NCBI RefSeq assembly: GCF_016741775.1 | Contig: NZ_JAERRK010000013.1 | Coordinates: 62,001 to 126,000, forward strand | DNA: 64,000 nucleotides | From: Streptomyces actinomycinicus | GTDB taxonomy: Bacteria; Actinomycetota; Actinomycetes; Streptomycetales; Streptomycetaceae | Direction of reading: 5' to 3' | In this document: in pieces, positions 42,731 through 51,441 of the stretch | Position numbering within the stretch: position 1 is the first letter of the stretch | Layout: the number at the start of each line of letters is the position of its first letter | Translations under genes and position numbers: made by a program | The notes under the pieces: generated by a model | Told to the model about the DNA's origin: nothing | The model's database searches: none | What the model saw: the letters and a program-made list of their open reading frames with translations, nothing else

Positions 42731-43560
42731 GAGTCTTCTCCCTTGCACGGTGACGGCAGCGGCTCGACGGGGAGGACGCGGTCCGGCGGGGCGTCCTCAC
42801 CCGCCTCGGGATCCGGGTAGACGCACAGGGTCCGGCCGTCCACCCGCAGCACGGGCGAGGTCCACGTCTGCGTGGCCTCGGGCTCCAGCACCCGTGTGGT
42901 GACGCGCGCGGCGTCGTGGACGACCAGCGACAGGATGTTCCAGCCCAGGTTGCCCATGGCGATGTGCTGCTCCGGGTGGTTCCGCGGTCCCGCGGCCTGT
43001 ACGACGTAGAACCGCTCGTCCGCCCAGTAGCCGGAATGCTCCAGCGCGGCCCCCTCGGCGACCCGCACCCCGTCGACCCAGAGCATGCAGCGGCCCGAGG
43101 GGTGCAGGACGTGCACGGCGCGGTGCGCGTCGTCGGGGGTGAAGGCCACGTCGATGCCGTACGCGGTCCAGCAGTCGGTGAATCCGGCGCACGCTCCGGG
43201 CAGCGGCCCCATGCGGTTCCGGATGGGGCCCACCCGGCCGGCCGGCGGATCCTGGCCGCACGTCCGCGGGTCCCGGCAGGGCCGGTCGGCACGGCGTGTG
43301 CAGCCGATGCCCATCGCCGCCACGTCGCGGGGCGAGGCGCGGGACAGCAGTTCGGCGAGGTGCTCACGGTAGCGTTCCGGGCCGACGCGGGCGAGGTTGC
43401 GGTTTCCCTCGTCCCGCCACCACTGCCGCAGCTCCGCCCCGGCGGGTGACCGGCGCAGCCAGCTCTCCCAGCCGTCCTCGCGGGACGGTGCGGCCGTCGG
43501 TGCGTCACCGGATCCGGGTCCCTCGGTCCGCTGCCTGTGCCATCGCCACGCCACGGTCAC
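42727..43560 (-). CDS. Unknown protein coupled to the FAD oxidoreductase
   Basis: 277 residues with no recognised domain, signal or membrane helix. A Cys-rich central stretch (GCTRRADRPCRDPRTCGQ, about 85-105, then GACAGFTDC) could bind a metal or cluster. A beta-rich region (YGIDVAFTPDDAHRAVHVLH ... GRCMLWVDGVRVA) and a GHxA-like QHIAMGNLGWNILSLVVHD segment follow. Coupled by ATGA overlap to the flavoenzyme, so it may be a partner, regulator or substrate binder for it. The long Arg/Gly-rich N-terminus leaves the exact start open. Confidence 0.6.
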   Translation of the reverse strand: MTVAWRWHRQRTEGPGSGDAPTAAPSREDGWESWLRRSPAGAELRQWWRDEGNRNLARVGPERYREHLAELLSRASPRDVAAMGIGCTRRADRPCRDPRTCGQDPPAGRVGPIRNRMGPLPGACAGFTDCWTAYGIDVAFTPDDAHRAVHVLHPSGRCMLWVDGVRVAEGAALEHSGYWADERFYVVQAAGPRNHPEQHIAMGNLGWNILSLVVHDAARVTTRVLEPEATQTWTSPVLRVDGRTLCVYPDPEAGEDAPPDRVLPVEPLPSPCKGEDS

Positions 43561-43682
43561 ACCCGGTTCCCCCTCGACAGCGGCCGGCGCCGTAAGAGCG
43601 GCGGCCGGCCGGCGGACCCGACGATCGTAGAGGGTGGTTCTCCGCTGCCATGACGGATTTTCCGGCCGTGTCCGGCCCGCGG

Positions 43683-44912
43683 TCAGAGCCCCGCGATCTT
43701 GTTCCAGCGTCTGGCGAACTCGGTGCGTTCCGTGGACGTGATGTCCCGGGCGATGGCCAGGCGGTCGCGCATGCCGGAATCCGGGAAGATCAGCGGGTTG
43801 TCGGCGAGGGCCGCGGTTTCCGCGTCCTTCGCGTCGGCCAGGACGTCACGGGCCGCCGGGACCGGACAGACGTAGTTCACCCAGGTGGCGAGCTTCGCGG
43901 CGACCTCGGGCTCGTAGTAGTAGTCGATCAGGCGCTCGGCGTTGGCCTTGTGGCGGGCACGGTCGGGGATCATCAGCGAGTCCGACCACAGCTCGGCGCC
44001 CTCCTCGGGGACGACGAAGCGGATGTCGGGGTTGTCCGCCTGGAGCTGGATGACGTCGCCGGAGTACGCCTGGCAGGCGAGGACGTCCCCGCTGACCAGG
44101 TCCTTGGTGTAGTCGTTGCCGGTGAAGCGGCGTATCTGACCGCGGTGCACCTGCCGTTCGATCTGATCGCAGACCTGGTGGAAGTCGTGCGGGGTCCAGC
44201 GGGTGATGTCGACGCCGTTGCCCTGCATGAGCAGCGCGAAGGACTCGTCCAGACCGGACAGGAGGGTCACGCGGCCCTTGAGGTCCTCGGCCCACAGGTC
44301 GGCGACGCTGCGTATCTCGCGGCCGAGTTTGCGCCGGTCGTAGGCGATGCCGGTGATTCCGGACTGCCACGGCACGGTGTGCAGGCGGCCCTCGTCGAAG
44401 GCGGGCGAGCGCAGCAGCGGGTCGAGGTGTTCCGCCACGTTCGGCTGGCGGGAGCGGTCCATCTTCTGGACCCAGCCGAGCCGGACGTACCGGGCGCACA
44501 TCCAGTCGCTGATGACGATCAGGTCGCGGCCGGTGGTCTGGTGGTTCATCAGCGCGGGGCTGATCTTGCCGAAGAACTCGTCGTTGTCGTTGATCTCCTC
44601 GGCGTAGTCGACGGAGATCCCGGTGCGCTTCTCGAACCCGTCCAGCGTGGGCCGCCGGTTGGGGTCGTCGTCGTCGGTGTCGATGTAGAGCGGCCAGTTC
44701 GCCCAGGTCAGCTTCTTGTCGGCCGCGGACTCGTCGGTCACGGCCCGGTCGCCGGGTTCGACGTAGGCGGCGGGTACCCCGCAGCCGGCCAGGGCGCCGA
44801 GCGCAGCGGTGCCGCCGAGGGCGCTCAGCAGGGAACGGCGGGACAACACGGGCTTGCGGGAGGAAGTCTGGGACACCCCCGAAGCATGCCGTCCCGCCGG
44901 ACGGGCGGACAA
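43683..44912 (-). CDS. Second polyamine-binding lipoprotein (PotD paralogue, no adjacent transporter)
   Basis: 409 residues. Tat lipoprotein signal (LSRRSLLSALGGTAALGALAGC) and PotD-like motifs WANWPLYIDTDDDDPNRR, RTGISVDYAEEINDNDEFFGK and RFTGNDYTKDLVSGDVLACQAYSGD, very close to the PotD at 32.5 kb. There are no permease or ATPase genes beside it, so it probably feeds the potABC system or an unlinked one. A GTG at 44876 is an alternative start. It lies downstream of the second aldehyde dehydrogenase, with a strong terminator hairpin between. Confidence 0.9.
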   Translation of the reverse strand: MSARPAGRHASGVSQTSSRKPVLSRRSLLSALGGTAALGALAGCGVPAAYVEPGDRAVTDESAADKKLTWANWPLYIDTDDDDPNRRPTLDGFEKRTGISVDYAEEINDNDEFFGKISPALMNHQTTGRDLIVISDWMCARYVRLGWVQKMDRSRQPNVAEHLDPLLRSPAFDEGRLHTVPWQSGITGIAYDRRKLGREIRSVADLWAEDLKGRVTLLSGLDESFALLMQGNGVDITRWTPHDFHQVCDQIERQVHRGQIRRFTGNDYTKDLVSGDVLACQAYSGDVIQLQADNPDIRFVVPEEGAELWSDSLMIPDRARHKANAERLIDYYYEPEVAAKLATWVNYVCPVPAARDVLADAKDAETAALADNPLIFPDSGMRDRLAIARDITSTERTEFARRWNKIAGL

Positions 44913-44967
44913 TCGACGGTGCGTCGAGTGACGCCGGAGCTGCCTGACACCCTGTCGACCAACGGCC

Positions 44968-45011
44968 GCGGGGGCGCGGGAAGCCGTGCGACCGGCTTCC
45001 CGCGCCCCCGC
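44968..45011. terminator. Perfect 19-base-pair hairpin terminator
   Basis: GCGGGGGCGCGGGAAGCCG (44968-44986) pairs completely with 44993-45011 around a six-base loop (TGCGAC). It is placed just after the aldehyde dehydrogenase stop on the minus strand and before the PotD-like gene. Confidence 0.88.
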
Positions 45012-45044
45012 GCCCGGACGGCGGCCGGAGCCGCCGGGGACGGC

Positions 45045-46484
45045 TCAGCCGTCCAGGGACGTCATCACGTGCTTGATGCGCGTGTAGTCCTCGAAGCCGT
45101 ACGCCGACAGGTCCTTGCCGTAGCCGGACTTCTTGAAGCCGCCGTGCGGCATCTCCGCGACCAGCGGGATGTGGGTGTTGATCCACACGCAGCCGAAGTC
45201 GAGCCTCTTGGACATGCGCATCGCGCGGGCGTGGTCCTTGGTCCACACCGAGGAGGCGAGGGCGTACTCGACGCCGTTGGCCCACTCGACGGCCTGGTCC
45301 TCGTCGGAGAAGGACTGGACGGTGATGACCGGGCCGAAGACCTCGTTCTGGACGATCTCGTCGTCCTGCTTCAGGCCGGAGACGACGGTCGGGGCGTAGA
45401 AGTAGCCCTTGTCACCGACCTGCTGGCCGCCCGCCTCGACCTTGGCGTGGGCCGGGAGACGGTCGATGAAGCCGGAGACCTGCTTCAGCTGGTTCGGGTT
45501 GTTCAGCGGGCCGAAGAGCACGTCCTCGTCGTCCGGCTGGCCGGTCTTGGTCTCGGACGCGGCCTTGGCGAGCGCGGCGACGAACTCGTCGTGGATGGAC
45601 TCCTGGACGAGGACGCGGGTCGCGGCCGTGCAGTCCTGGCCGGCGTTGAAGAAGCCGGCCACGGAGATGTCCTCGACGGCCTTGGCGATGTCGGTGTCCT
45701 CGAAGACGACGACCGGGGCCTTGCCGCCCAGCTCCAGGTGGACGCGCTTGACGTCCTTGGAGGCGGACTCGGCGACCGAGATGCCCGCGCGTACCGAGCC
45801 GGTGATGGAGGCCATCGCCGGGGTCGCGTGCTCGACCATCGCACGGCCGGTCTCGCGGTCGCCGCAGATGACGTTGAAGACGCCCTTGGGCAGGATCGAG
45901 CCGATGATGTCGGCGATCAGGACGGTGGAGGCCGGGGTGGTGTCCGACGGCTTCAGGACGACCGTGTTGCCCGCGGCGATCGCCGGGGCGAACTTCCACA
46001 CGGCCATCATCATCGGGTAGTTCCACGGCGCCACCTGGGCGCAGACGCCGACCGGCTCGCGGCGGATGATCGAGGTCATCCCGTCCATGTACTCGCCGGC
46101 CGAGCGGCCCTCGAGCAGTCGCGCCGCACCCGCGAAGAAGCGGATCTGGTCGACCATCGGCGGGATCTCCTCGGAGCGGGTGAGCCCGACCGGCTTGCCC
46201 GTGTTCTCCACCTCGGCCGCGATCAGTTCCTCGGCGCGCTCCTCGAACGCGTCCGCGATCTTCAGGAGGGCCTTCTGCCGCTCGGCCGGGGTGGTGTCGC
46301 GCCACGCCGGGAAGGCGCGGGCCGCGGCCTCCATGGCGGCGTCCACGTCCGCCTGCCCGGACAGCGGCGCGGTCGCGTACGCGTCGCCCGTGGCGGGGTT
46401 GACCACCTCGGTGGTCCGTCCGTCGGCGGCGTCCCGGAACTCACCGTCGATGTAGTTGCGCAGACGACGCAGCTCGGTGCTCAC
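45045..46484 (-). CDS. Aldehyde dehydrogenase of the second polyamine locus
   Basis: 479 residues from a GTG preceded by AGGAGG at six bases, an unusually strong site that fixes the start. Glu251 (LELGGKAPVVVF) and Cys285 (FNAGQDCTAATR) are the catalytic pair; VAPWNYPMMM and SITGSVRAG bind the cofactor. Family resembles gamma-aminobutyraldehyde dehydrogenase. It is divergent from an Lrp/AsnC gene and next to the polyamine aminotransferase, so it is likely to oxidise aminobutyraldehyde or 3-aminopropanal made by transamination of diamines. Paralogue of the dehydrogenase at 33.8 kb. Confidence 0.92.
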   Translation of the reverse strand: MSTELRRLRNYIDGEFRDAADGRTTEVVNPATGDAYATAPLSGQADVDAAMEAAARAFPAWRDTTPAERQKALLKIADAFEERAEELIAAEVENTGKPVGLTRSEEIPPMVDQIRFFAGAARLLEGRSAGEYMDGMTSIIRREPVGVCAQVAPWNYPMMMAVWKFAPAIAAGNTVVLKPSDTTPASTVLIADIIGSILPKGVFNVICGDRETGRAMVEHATPAMASITGSVRAGISVAESASKDVKRVHLELGGKAPVVVFEDTDIAKAVEDISVAGFFNAGQDCTAATRVLVQESIHDEFVAALAKAASETKTGQPDDEDVLFGPLNNPNQLKQVSGFIDRLPAHAKVEAGGQQVGDKGYFYAPTVVSGLKQDDEIVQNEVFGPVITVQSFSDEDQAVEWANGVEYALASSVWTKDHARAMRMSKRLDFGCVWINTHIPLVAEMPHGGFKKSGYGKDLSAYGFEDYTRIKHVMTSLDG

Positions 46485-46616
46485 TGCCGGCCTCCTGATC
46501 TGGTTCGAGGGTTTGAGCGCCCAGCCTGTCCAGCTGCTCGGGCTGTCCAGTCGCTGAGACACCCCACCCTAATCGGCGTACCGACGTTTTCAACACCCCC
46601 GCCGCGACCCGATCTG

Positions 46617-46656
46617 CGAAATCCGCAAGCTCAGGTCCTTCAAACAACGGATTTCG
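46617..46656. promoter_or_regulatory. Inverted repeat between aldehyde dehydrogenase and Lrp/AsnC genes
   Basis: CGAAATCCG (46617-46625) and CGGATTTCG (46648-46656) are perfect 9-base inverted arms with a 22-base spacer. The site is centred in the 204-base divergent gap. The reverse strand of 46643-46651 reads TCCGTTGTT, also found in the polyamine-operon control region. A likely operator for the AsnC-type regulator. Confidence 0.6.
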
Positions 46657-46688
46657 ACACTTGAGGGTTGCGAAACTGTCGAGACGTC

Positions 46689-47210
46689 GTGCACAGTGAG
46701 GTCGTGGCCAGTCGAAGCGCAGACCAGAGGGACTCGCCCCGCGAGTCCAGGAACGGCAACAGTCCCCAGCTGGACGCCGTCTCCCTCGCCATCATCCAGC
46801 AGCTCCAGGAGGACGGCCGCCGGCCGTACGCCGCCATAGGCAAGGCCGTCGGCCTCTCCGAGGCGGCCGTGCGCCAGCGCGTGCAGAAGCTGCTGGACCA
46901 GGGTGTGATGCAGATCGTCGCCGTCACGGACCCGCTCACCGTGGGCTTCCGCCGGCAGGCGATGGTCGGGATCAACGTCGAGGGTGACGTCGAGTCGATC
47001 GCGGATGCGCTGACCGGCATGTCGGAGGTCGAGTACGTGGTGATGGCCGCGGGCTCGTTCGACATCCTCGCCGAGATCGTCTGCGAGGACGACGACCACC
47101 TGCTGGACGTCATCAACAAACGCATCCGGGCCCTGCCCGGCGTGCGCTCCACCGAGAGCTTCGTCTACCTGAAGCTGAAGAAGCAGACCTACATGTGGGG
47201 AACCCGATAA
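46689..47210 (+). CDS. Lrp/AsnC-family transcriptional regulator
   Basis: 173 residues if the GTG at 46689 is used; the leader is poorly defined and a GTG at 46704 or an upstream TTG are options. The AsnC helix-turn-helix is LDAVSLAIIQQLQEDGRRPY ... IGKAVGLSEAAVRQRVQKLL, and the RAM effector domain follows (QAMVGINVEGDVESIADALTG ... GSFDILAEIVCEDDDHLLDV). Its divergent aldehyde dehydrogenase and overlapping aminotransferase suggest it senses an amine or amino acid intermediate. From memory the S. coelicolor counterpart is the polyamine-utilisation regulator EpuRI; not verified here. Confidence 0.92.
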   Translation: MHSEVVASRSADQRDSPRESRNGNSPQLDAVSLAIIQQLQEDGRRPYAAIGKAVGLSEAAVRQRVQKLLDQGVMQIVAVTDPLTVGFRRQAMVGINVEGDVESIADALTGMSEVEYVVMAAGSFDILAEIVCEDDDHLLDVINKRIRALPGVRSTESFVYLKLKKQTYMWGTR

Positions 47211-47212
47211 CC

Positions 47213-48577
47213 GTGAGTTCAAAGGACCTCAGCAAGACCGCGTACGACCACCTGTGGATGCACTTCACCCGCATGTCCTCGTACGAGAACTCCCCCGTCC
47301 CGACCATCGTCCGGGGTGAGGGCACCTACATCTACGACGACAAGGGCAAGCGCTACCTCGACGGTCTCGCGGGCCTGTTCGTGGTCCAGGCCGGTCACGG
47401 CCGCACGGAACTCGCCGAGACCGCCTTCAAGCAGGCGCAGGAGCTGGCCTTCTTCCCGGTGTGGTCCTACGCCCACCCCAAGGCCGTCGAGCTGGCCGAG
47501 CGTCTCGCCGACCACGCCCCGGGCGACCTGAACAAGGTCTTCTTCACGACCGGCGGCGGCGAGGCCGTCGAGACCGCCTGGAAGCTGGCCAAGCAGTACT
47601 TCAAGCTCCAGGGCAAGCCGACCAAGTACAAGGTCATCTCCCGCGCGGTCGCCTACCACGGCACCCCGCAGGGCGCCCTGTCCATCACCGGCCTGCCGAG
47701 CCTGAAGGCCCCCTTCGAGCCGCTGGTGCCGGGCGCGCACAAGGTGCCCAACACCAACATCTACCGCGCGCCGATCTTCGGTGACGACCCCGTGGCCTTC
47801 GGCCGCTGGGCCGCCGACCAGATCGAGCAGCAGATCCTCTTCGAGGGCCCGGACACCGTCGCCGCGGTCTTCCTGGAGCCCGTGCAGAACGCCGGCGGCT
47901 GCTTCCCGCCCCCGCCCGGCTACTTCCAGCGCGTCCGCGAGATCTGCGACAAGTACGACGTCCTGCTCGTGTCGGACGAGGTCATCTGCGCCTTCGGCCG
48001 CCTGGGCACGATGTTCGCGTGCGACAAGTTCGGCTACGTCCCGGACATGATCACCTGCGCCAAGGGCATGACCTCGGGCTACTCCCCGATCGGCGCCTGC
48101 ATCGTCTCCGACCGGATCGCCGAGCCGTTCTACAAGGGTGACAACACCTTCCTGCACGGCTACACCTTCGGTGGCCACCCGGTGTCCGCCGCGGTGGGTC
48201 TCGCCAACCTCGACCTGTTCGAGCGCGAGAACCTCAACCAGCACGTGCTCGACAACGAGGGCGCCTTCCTGCAGACCCTGCAGAAGCTGCACGACCTGCC
48301 GATCGTCGGCGACGTCCGCGGCAACGGCTTCTTCTACGGCATCGAGCTGGTGAAGGACAAGAACACCAAGGAGTCCTTCAACGACGAGGAGACGGAGCGC
48401 GTGCTGTACGGCTTCCTCTCCAAGGCCCTCTTCGACAACGGCCTCTACTGCCGTGCCGACGACCGCGGCGACCCGGTGATCCAGCTCGCCCCGCCGCTGA
48501 TCTCCGACCAGGGGACCTTCGACGAGATCGAGCAGATCCTGCGCGCGACGCTGACGGAGGCGTGGACCAAGCTCTGA
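47213..48577 (+). CDS. Class III PLP aminotransferase, probable polyamine aminotransferase
   Basis: 454 residues. SDEVICAFGRLG carries the PLP-binding Asp255 and MITCAKGMTSGYSP the Schiff-base Lys284; EPVQNAGGCFPPPPGYF is the substrate loop of the omega-aminotransferase/putrescine-pyruvate class. A GTG just after the regulator stop gives this start; the ATG at 47195 would overlap the regulator by 16 bases. Transamination of a diamine to an amino-aldehyde is expected, feeding the divergent aldehyde dehydrogenase. Confidence 0.92.
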   Translation: MSSKDLSKTAYDHLWMHFTRMSSYENSPVPTIVRGEGTYIYDDKGKRYLDGLAGLFVVQAGHGRTELAETAFKQAQELAFFPVWSYAHPKAVELAERLADHAPGDLNKVFFTTGGGEAVETAWKLAKQYFKLQGKPTKYKVISRAVAYHGTPQGALSITGLPSLKAPFEPLVPGAHKVPNTNIYRAPIFGDDPVAFGRWAADQIEQQILFEGPDTVAAVFLEPVQNAGGCFPPPPGYFQRVREICDKYDVLLVSDEVICAFGRLGTMFACDKFGYVPDMITCAKGMTSGYSPIGACIVSDRIAEPFYKGDNTFLHGYTFGGHPVSAAVGLANLDLFERENLNQHVLDNEGAFLQTLQKLHDLPIVGDVRGNGFFYGIELVKDKNTKESFNDEETERVLYGFLSKALFDNGLYCRADDRGDPVIQLAPPLISDQGTFDEIEQILRATLTEAWTKL

Positions 48578-48774
48578 TCCAGGAGCATCCGATCAGCTGA
48601 TCAACACCGGCCCCGGTGCCGCCCGTTCGAGTGAGAACGGCGGCCCGGGGCCGTGTGCCGTCCGGCCCCGCCCCGGTGAGCTGCCTAGCGTGCAGTGACC
48701 GATCGGCCCAGTCTTCGTTCCCCCGCATGGGGGATCAAGCGCGGGAAAACGGATCAGAACCGAGGTGTACGCCC

Positions 48775-49515
48775 ATGGAGGCCCCGCCGGACAACGACGT
48801 GCTCTGGGCACGCTCCCTGCACTTCAGTCACCGGGACGGCTCCCCCGGACTCACCGGGATCTCGCTCGGCGTGCGGGAGGGCGAGATCCTCGCCGTCAGC
48901 GGCCCCCGCGGCAGCGGCAAGACCACGCTGCTGCGCTGTCTGTCCGGCCAGGTGCCGGTGCGGTGCGGCGAGGTGTGGTTCAACAGCGCGCCGGTGCACA
49001 CCCTCGGCCCGATGGCCCGTGAGCGGCTGCGCCGGGACCGCTTCGGCTGGATCGACCCCGAGCCGGTCCTGGTCCCCGAGCTGAACGTGTGGGAGAACGC
49101 CGCGCTCCCCCTGATGCTGCGCGGCACCGGCCGGCGCCGGGCCAAGGCCGCCGCGCGGGAGTGGCTTGAGCGCCTGGACATCGGCGACAAGGCGCGCTGC
49201 CGCCCGCACGCGCTGCAGCACGCCGAGCGCCAGCGCGTCGCCATCGCCCGCGCCCTCGCCACCGGGCCCTCGGTCCTCTTCGCGGACGAGCCGACGGCCC
49301 CGCTGCACCGCGCCGACCGCGCCCACGTCCTGCGCACGCTCACCGCGGCGGCCCGCTCGCACGGCATCACCGTGGTCCTCGCCACGCACGACGCCGAGAC
49401 CGCCGCCCTGGCCGACCGCACGGTGGCCCTGCTGGACGGGCGGTGCGTGCGGACCGTCCACCTGCCGGACGCCCCCGAACCGGAAGGCCGGGCCGCGTGC
49501 TCGCTCTCCGTCTGA
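48775..49515 (+). CDS. ABC transporter ATPase with degenerate signature motif
   Basis: 246 residues of the LolD/MacB-type ATPase. Walker A GPRGSGKT (43-50), Walker B VLFADEPTAPL (167-177) and the switch His in ATHD are intact, but the LSGGE signature reads LQHAERQ (147-153). Loss of the signature Ser-Gly-Gly often weakens ATP hydrolysis, so a regulatory or slow exporter is possible. GAGG precedes the ATG. It overlaps the permease gene by 19 bases. Substrate unknown. Confidence 0.85.
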   Translation: MEAPPDNDVLWARSLHFSHRDGSPGLTGISLGVREGEILAVSGPRGSGKTTLLRCLSGQVPVRCGEVWFNSAPVHTLGPMARERLRRDRFGWIDPEPVLVPELNVWENAALPLMLRGTGRRRAKAAAREWLERLDIGDKARCRPHALQHAERQRVAIARALATGPSVLFADEPTAPLHRADRAHVLRTLTAAARSHGITVVLATHDAETAALADRTVALLDGRCVRTVHLPDAPEPEGRAACSLSV

Positions 49516-50840
49516 CCCGCGCCGCCCGGCCCGCCGTCCAGCTGCGCCGCCTGCTGGTGGCCGCTGCCGCGGCGGGCACCGGTTTCCTGCTCCTGTCCTG
49601 CCTCGGCCACGCCCTGGACCACCCCGAGGACGCGGGGGCCGCCGCGCTGCGCCTGGCCTGGTGCGCGGTGCCGCTCGCCGCCACCGTGTACTTCGCGCTC
49701 GCGGTCGCCCGTACCGACCCCGGCACGCGGCCGCGCCCCGGCCTGTCCGCCGTGGGCCTGAGCCCCGCCCGCCTCATGGCCGTCTCCGCTCTGACCACGG
49801 CCCTGTCCTGCACCCTGGGCTCGATGCTGGCCCTGCTGGTCTTTCTGCACCTGCGCGGCGACCTGACGGGCATGCCGTTCGACGGCGCCGCGGCCGGCTT
49901 CCTGGCCGCGGACCAGCCCCTCCCGCTCCCCGCGGCCCTGACCCTGCTGGTCCTGCCGCCGGCGACGGCCGCCATCACGGTGGCCCTGGCCCTCCGGCCG
50001 CGAGACCCCCGCCCGGCCACTCCGGACCGCCGGGGCTTCGGCCGCTTCGGGGCGTACCGCAGGGCGACGGCACGGGAGACGTTCGGCACGTACGGACGAT
50101 TCGGGTCACGCGTCACCCGCCGCACGACGGCCGGCACGGACGCCGCCGGACAACCAGGCCCGCTCCGCACGACGGGCAGCACGGACGCCACCGCACAACA
50201 CGGCGCAGGGTCCACCGCCCCGTCCGCCGCCCGGACCGGCGACCCCGCCGGTGACGTGCCCACCGGCGGCACCCCGGCCGGCCTCCCCTGGGGCGTCGCG
50301 CTGGTCACCGCCGGCCTGGCCGCCCAGTCCTACGCCGGCGACCCCGCCCCGGCTCCCTCCCTCGCCGTACTCCTCGGCTGGCTCCTCACCGCCACCGGCC
50401 TCGTCGTGGCCGGCCCCGGCCTCACCCACCTGTGCGGCCGGCTCCTGCAGTCCGTACGCCCGGGTGCGCTCCGGCTGCTCGCCGGCCGCGTGCTGATGAC
50501 GGAAGCCACCCGTATCGGCCGTCCCCTGGGCGTGGTCTGCGCGGTGGCGTCCGCCGGTTACGCGATGGCGGTCCTGTACGACGACCCGTCCCCGGACTTC
50601 GGCCCGCTGACCGCCCTCGGCGCGCTCGTCGTCGCCGGCTGCACGGTGGCCACCCTGCTCACCGCGGCCGTGGAGGCCCGCCAGTGCCGCGCCGAGACCA
50701 TCGCGGCGCTGCTGCGCCTCGGCGCGCCGGCCTCGATGCTGCGCGGTGCCGCCGCCCTGCGCACGGCCGCCCTGCTGGCCCTGTTCGGCCCGCTCGTCCT
50801 CGTGGTCGGCGCTCTGTCGGCGCTGCCGTCGGCCCGCTGA
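49497..50840 (+). CDS. ABC transporter permease (FtsX-like)
   Basis: 447 residues from a GTG inside the ATPase gene, with GGAAGG upstream. About seven membrane helices in two groups are separated by a polar, Thr/Gly/Arg-rich cytoplasmic linker (about 170-265) that has RFGAYRRATARETFGTYGRF-like and RTTG/TDA repeats. The C-terminal group (LRLLAGRVLMTEATRIGRPL onward) resembles streptomycete FtsX-like permeases. It forms a dedicated pair with the degenerate ATPase. Confidence 0.85.
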   Translation: MLALRLTRAARPAVQLRRLLVAAAAAGTGFLLLSCLGHALDHPEDAGAAALRLAWCAVPLAATVYFALAVARTDPGTRPRPGLSAVGLSPARLMAVSALTTALSCTLGSMLALLVFLHLRGDLTGMPFDGAAAGFLAADQPLPLPAALTLLVLPPATAAITVALALRPRDPRPATPDRRGFGRFGAYRRATARETFGTYGRFGSRVTRRTTAGTDAAGQPGPLRTTGSTDATAQHGAGSTAPSAARTGDPAGDVPTGGTPAGLPWGVALVTAGLAAQSYAGDPAPAPSLAVLLGWLLTATGLVVAGPGLTHLCGRLLQSVRPGALRLLAGRVLMTEATRIGRPLGVVCAVASAGYAMAVLYDDPSPDFGPLTALGALVVAGCTVATLLTAAVEARQCRAETIAALLRLGAPASMLRGAAALRTAALLALFGPLVLVVGALSALPSAR

Positions 50841-50922
50841 GCGCCGGGCTCGAAAAAAGTTTCCCGGAGGCCGATGAGTCCGGTGCGGGCCGCCGGTCTA
50901 CCCCACCGAACGCGACGAACAC

Positions 50923-50946
50923 CGGGCGGGGCGAAAACCCCGCCCG
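50923..50946. terminator. Hairpin between permease and VOC genes
   Basis: CGGGCGGGG (50923-50931) and CCCCGCCCG (50938-50946) form a 9-base-pair stem with loop CGAAAA. It could end the permease transcript or structure the VOC leader. Confidence 0.6.
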
Positions 50947-50997
50947 ACGGACACCGCACACGACGAACCGCGCACCGCCCCTACGGGAGAGGCCCCC

Positions 50998-51405
50998 ATG
51001 TACCAGCAGATGATCTTCGTGAACCTGCCCGTGAACGACCTCGACGCCTCGAAGAAGTTCTTCACGGAACTGGGCTACACGATCAACCCGCAGTTCAGCG
51101 ACGAGAAGGCCGCCTCCGTGGTGATCAGCGACACCATCGTCGCGATGCTGCTGACCAAGCCGTTCTACGCGACCTTCACCAAGAAGCAGATCGCCGACGC
51201 GACGACGACCAGCGAGGTGCTGGTCTGTCTGAGCGCCGAGAGCCGCGAGAAGGTGGACGAGCTGGTCGGCAAGGCCATCGCGGCCGGCGGCACGGAGACC
51301 GGCCCGACCCAGGACCACGGCTTCATGTACGGGCGCGCCTTCGACGACCTCGACGGTCACACGTGGGAGGTCATGTGGATGGACCCGGCGGCGATCCAGG
51401 GCTGA
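50998..51405 (+). CDS. VOC-superfamily (glyoxalase/bleomycin-resistance-like) protein
   Basis: 135 residues with the paired beta-alpha-beta-beta-beta fold: MIFVNLPVNDLDASKKFFTE ... SVVISDTIVAMLL and, in the second half, EKVDELVGKAIAAGGTE ... GRAFDDLDGHTWEVMWMDP. The Glu in HTWEVMW is a typical metal ligand. It matches the general actinobacterial group of stand-alone VOC proteins of unspecified substrate. GAGAGG is upstream of the ATG. Confidence 0.9.
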   Translation: MYQQMIFVNLPVNDLDASKKFFTELGYTINPQFSDEKAASVVISDTIVAMLLTKPFYATFTKKQIADATTTSEVLVCLSAESREKVDELVGKAIAAGGTETGPTQDHGFMYGRAFDDLDGHTWEVMWMDPAAIQG

Positions 51406-51441
51406 TCCCCGCGGCCCGAACGTCCGTGCCAGCATGGGCGG

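Noticed and set aside
43650..46664. Plus-strand open frame of about 1000 codons opposite the PotD paralogue and aldehyde dehydrogenase
   Set aside because: Same antisense artefact; the minus-strand genes have catalytic motifs and strong ribosome sites.
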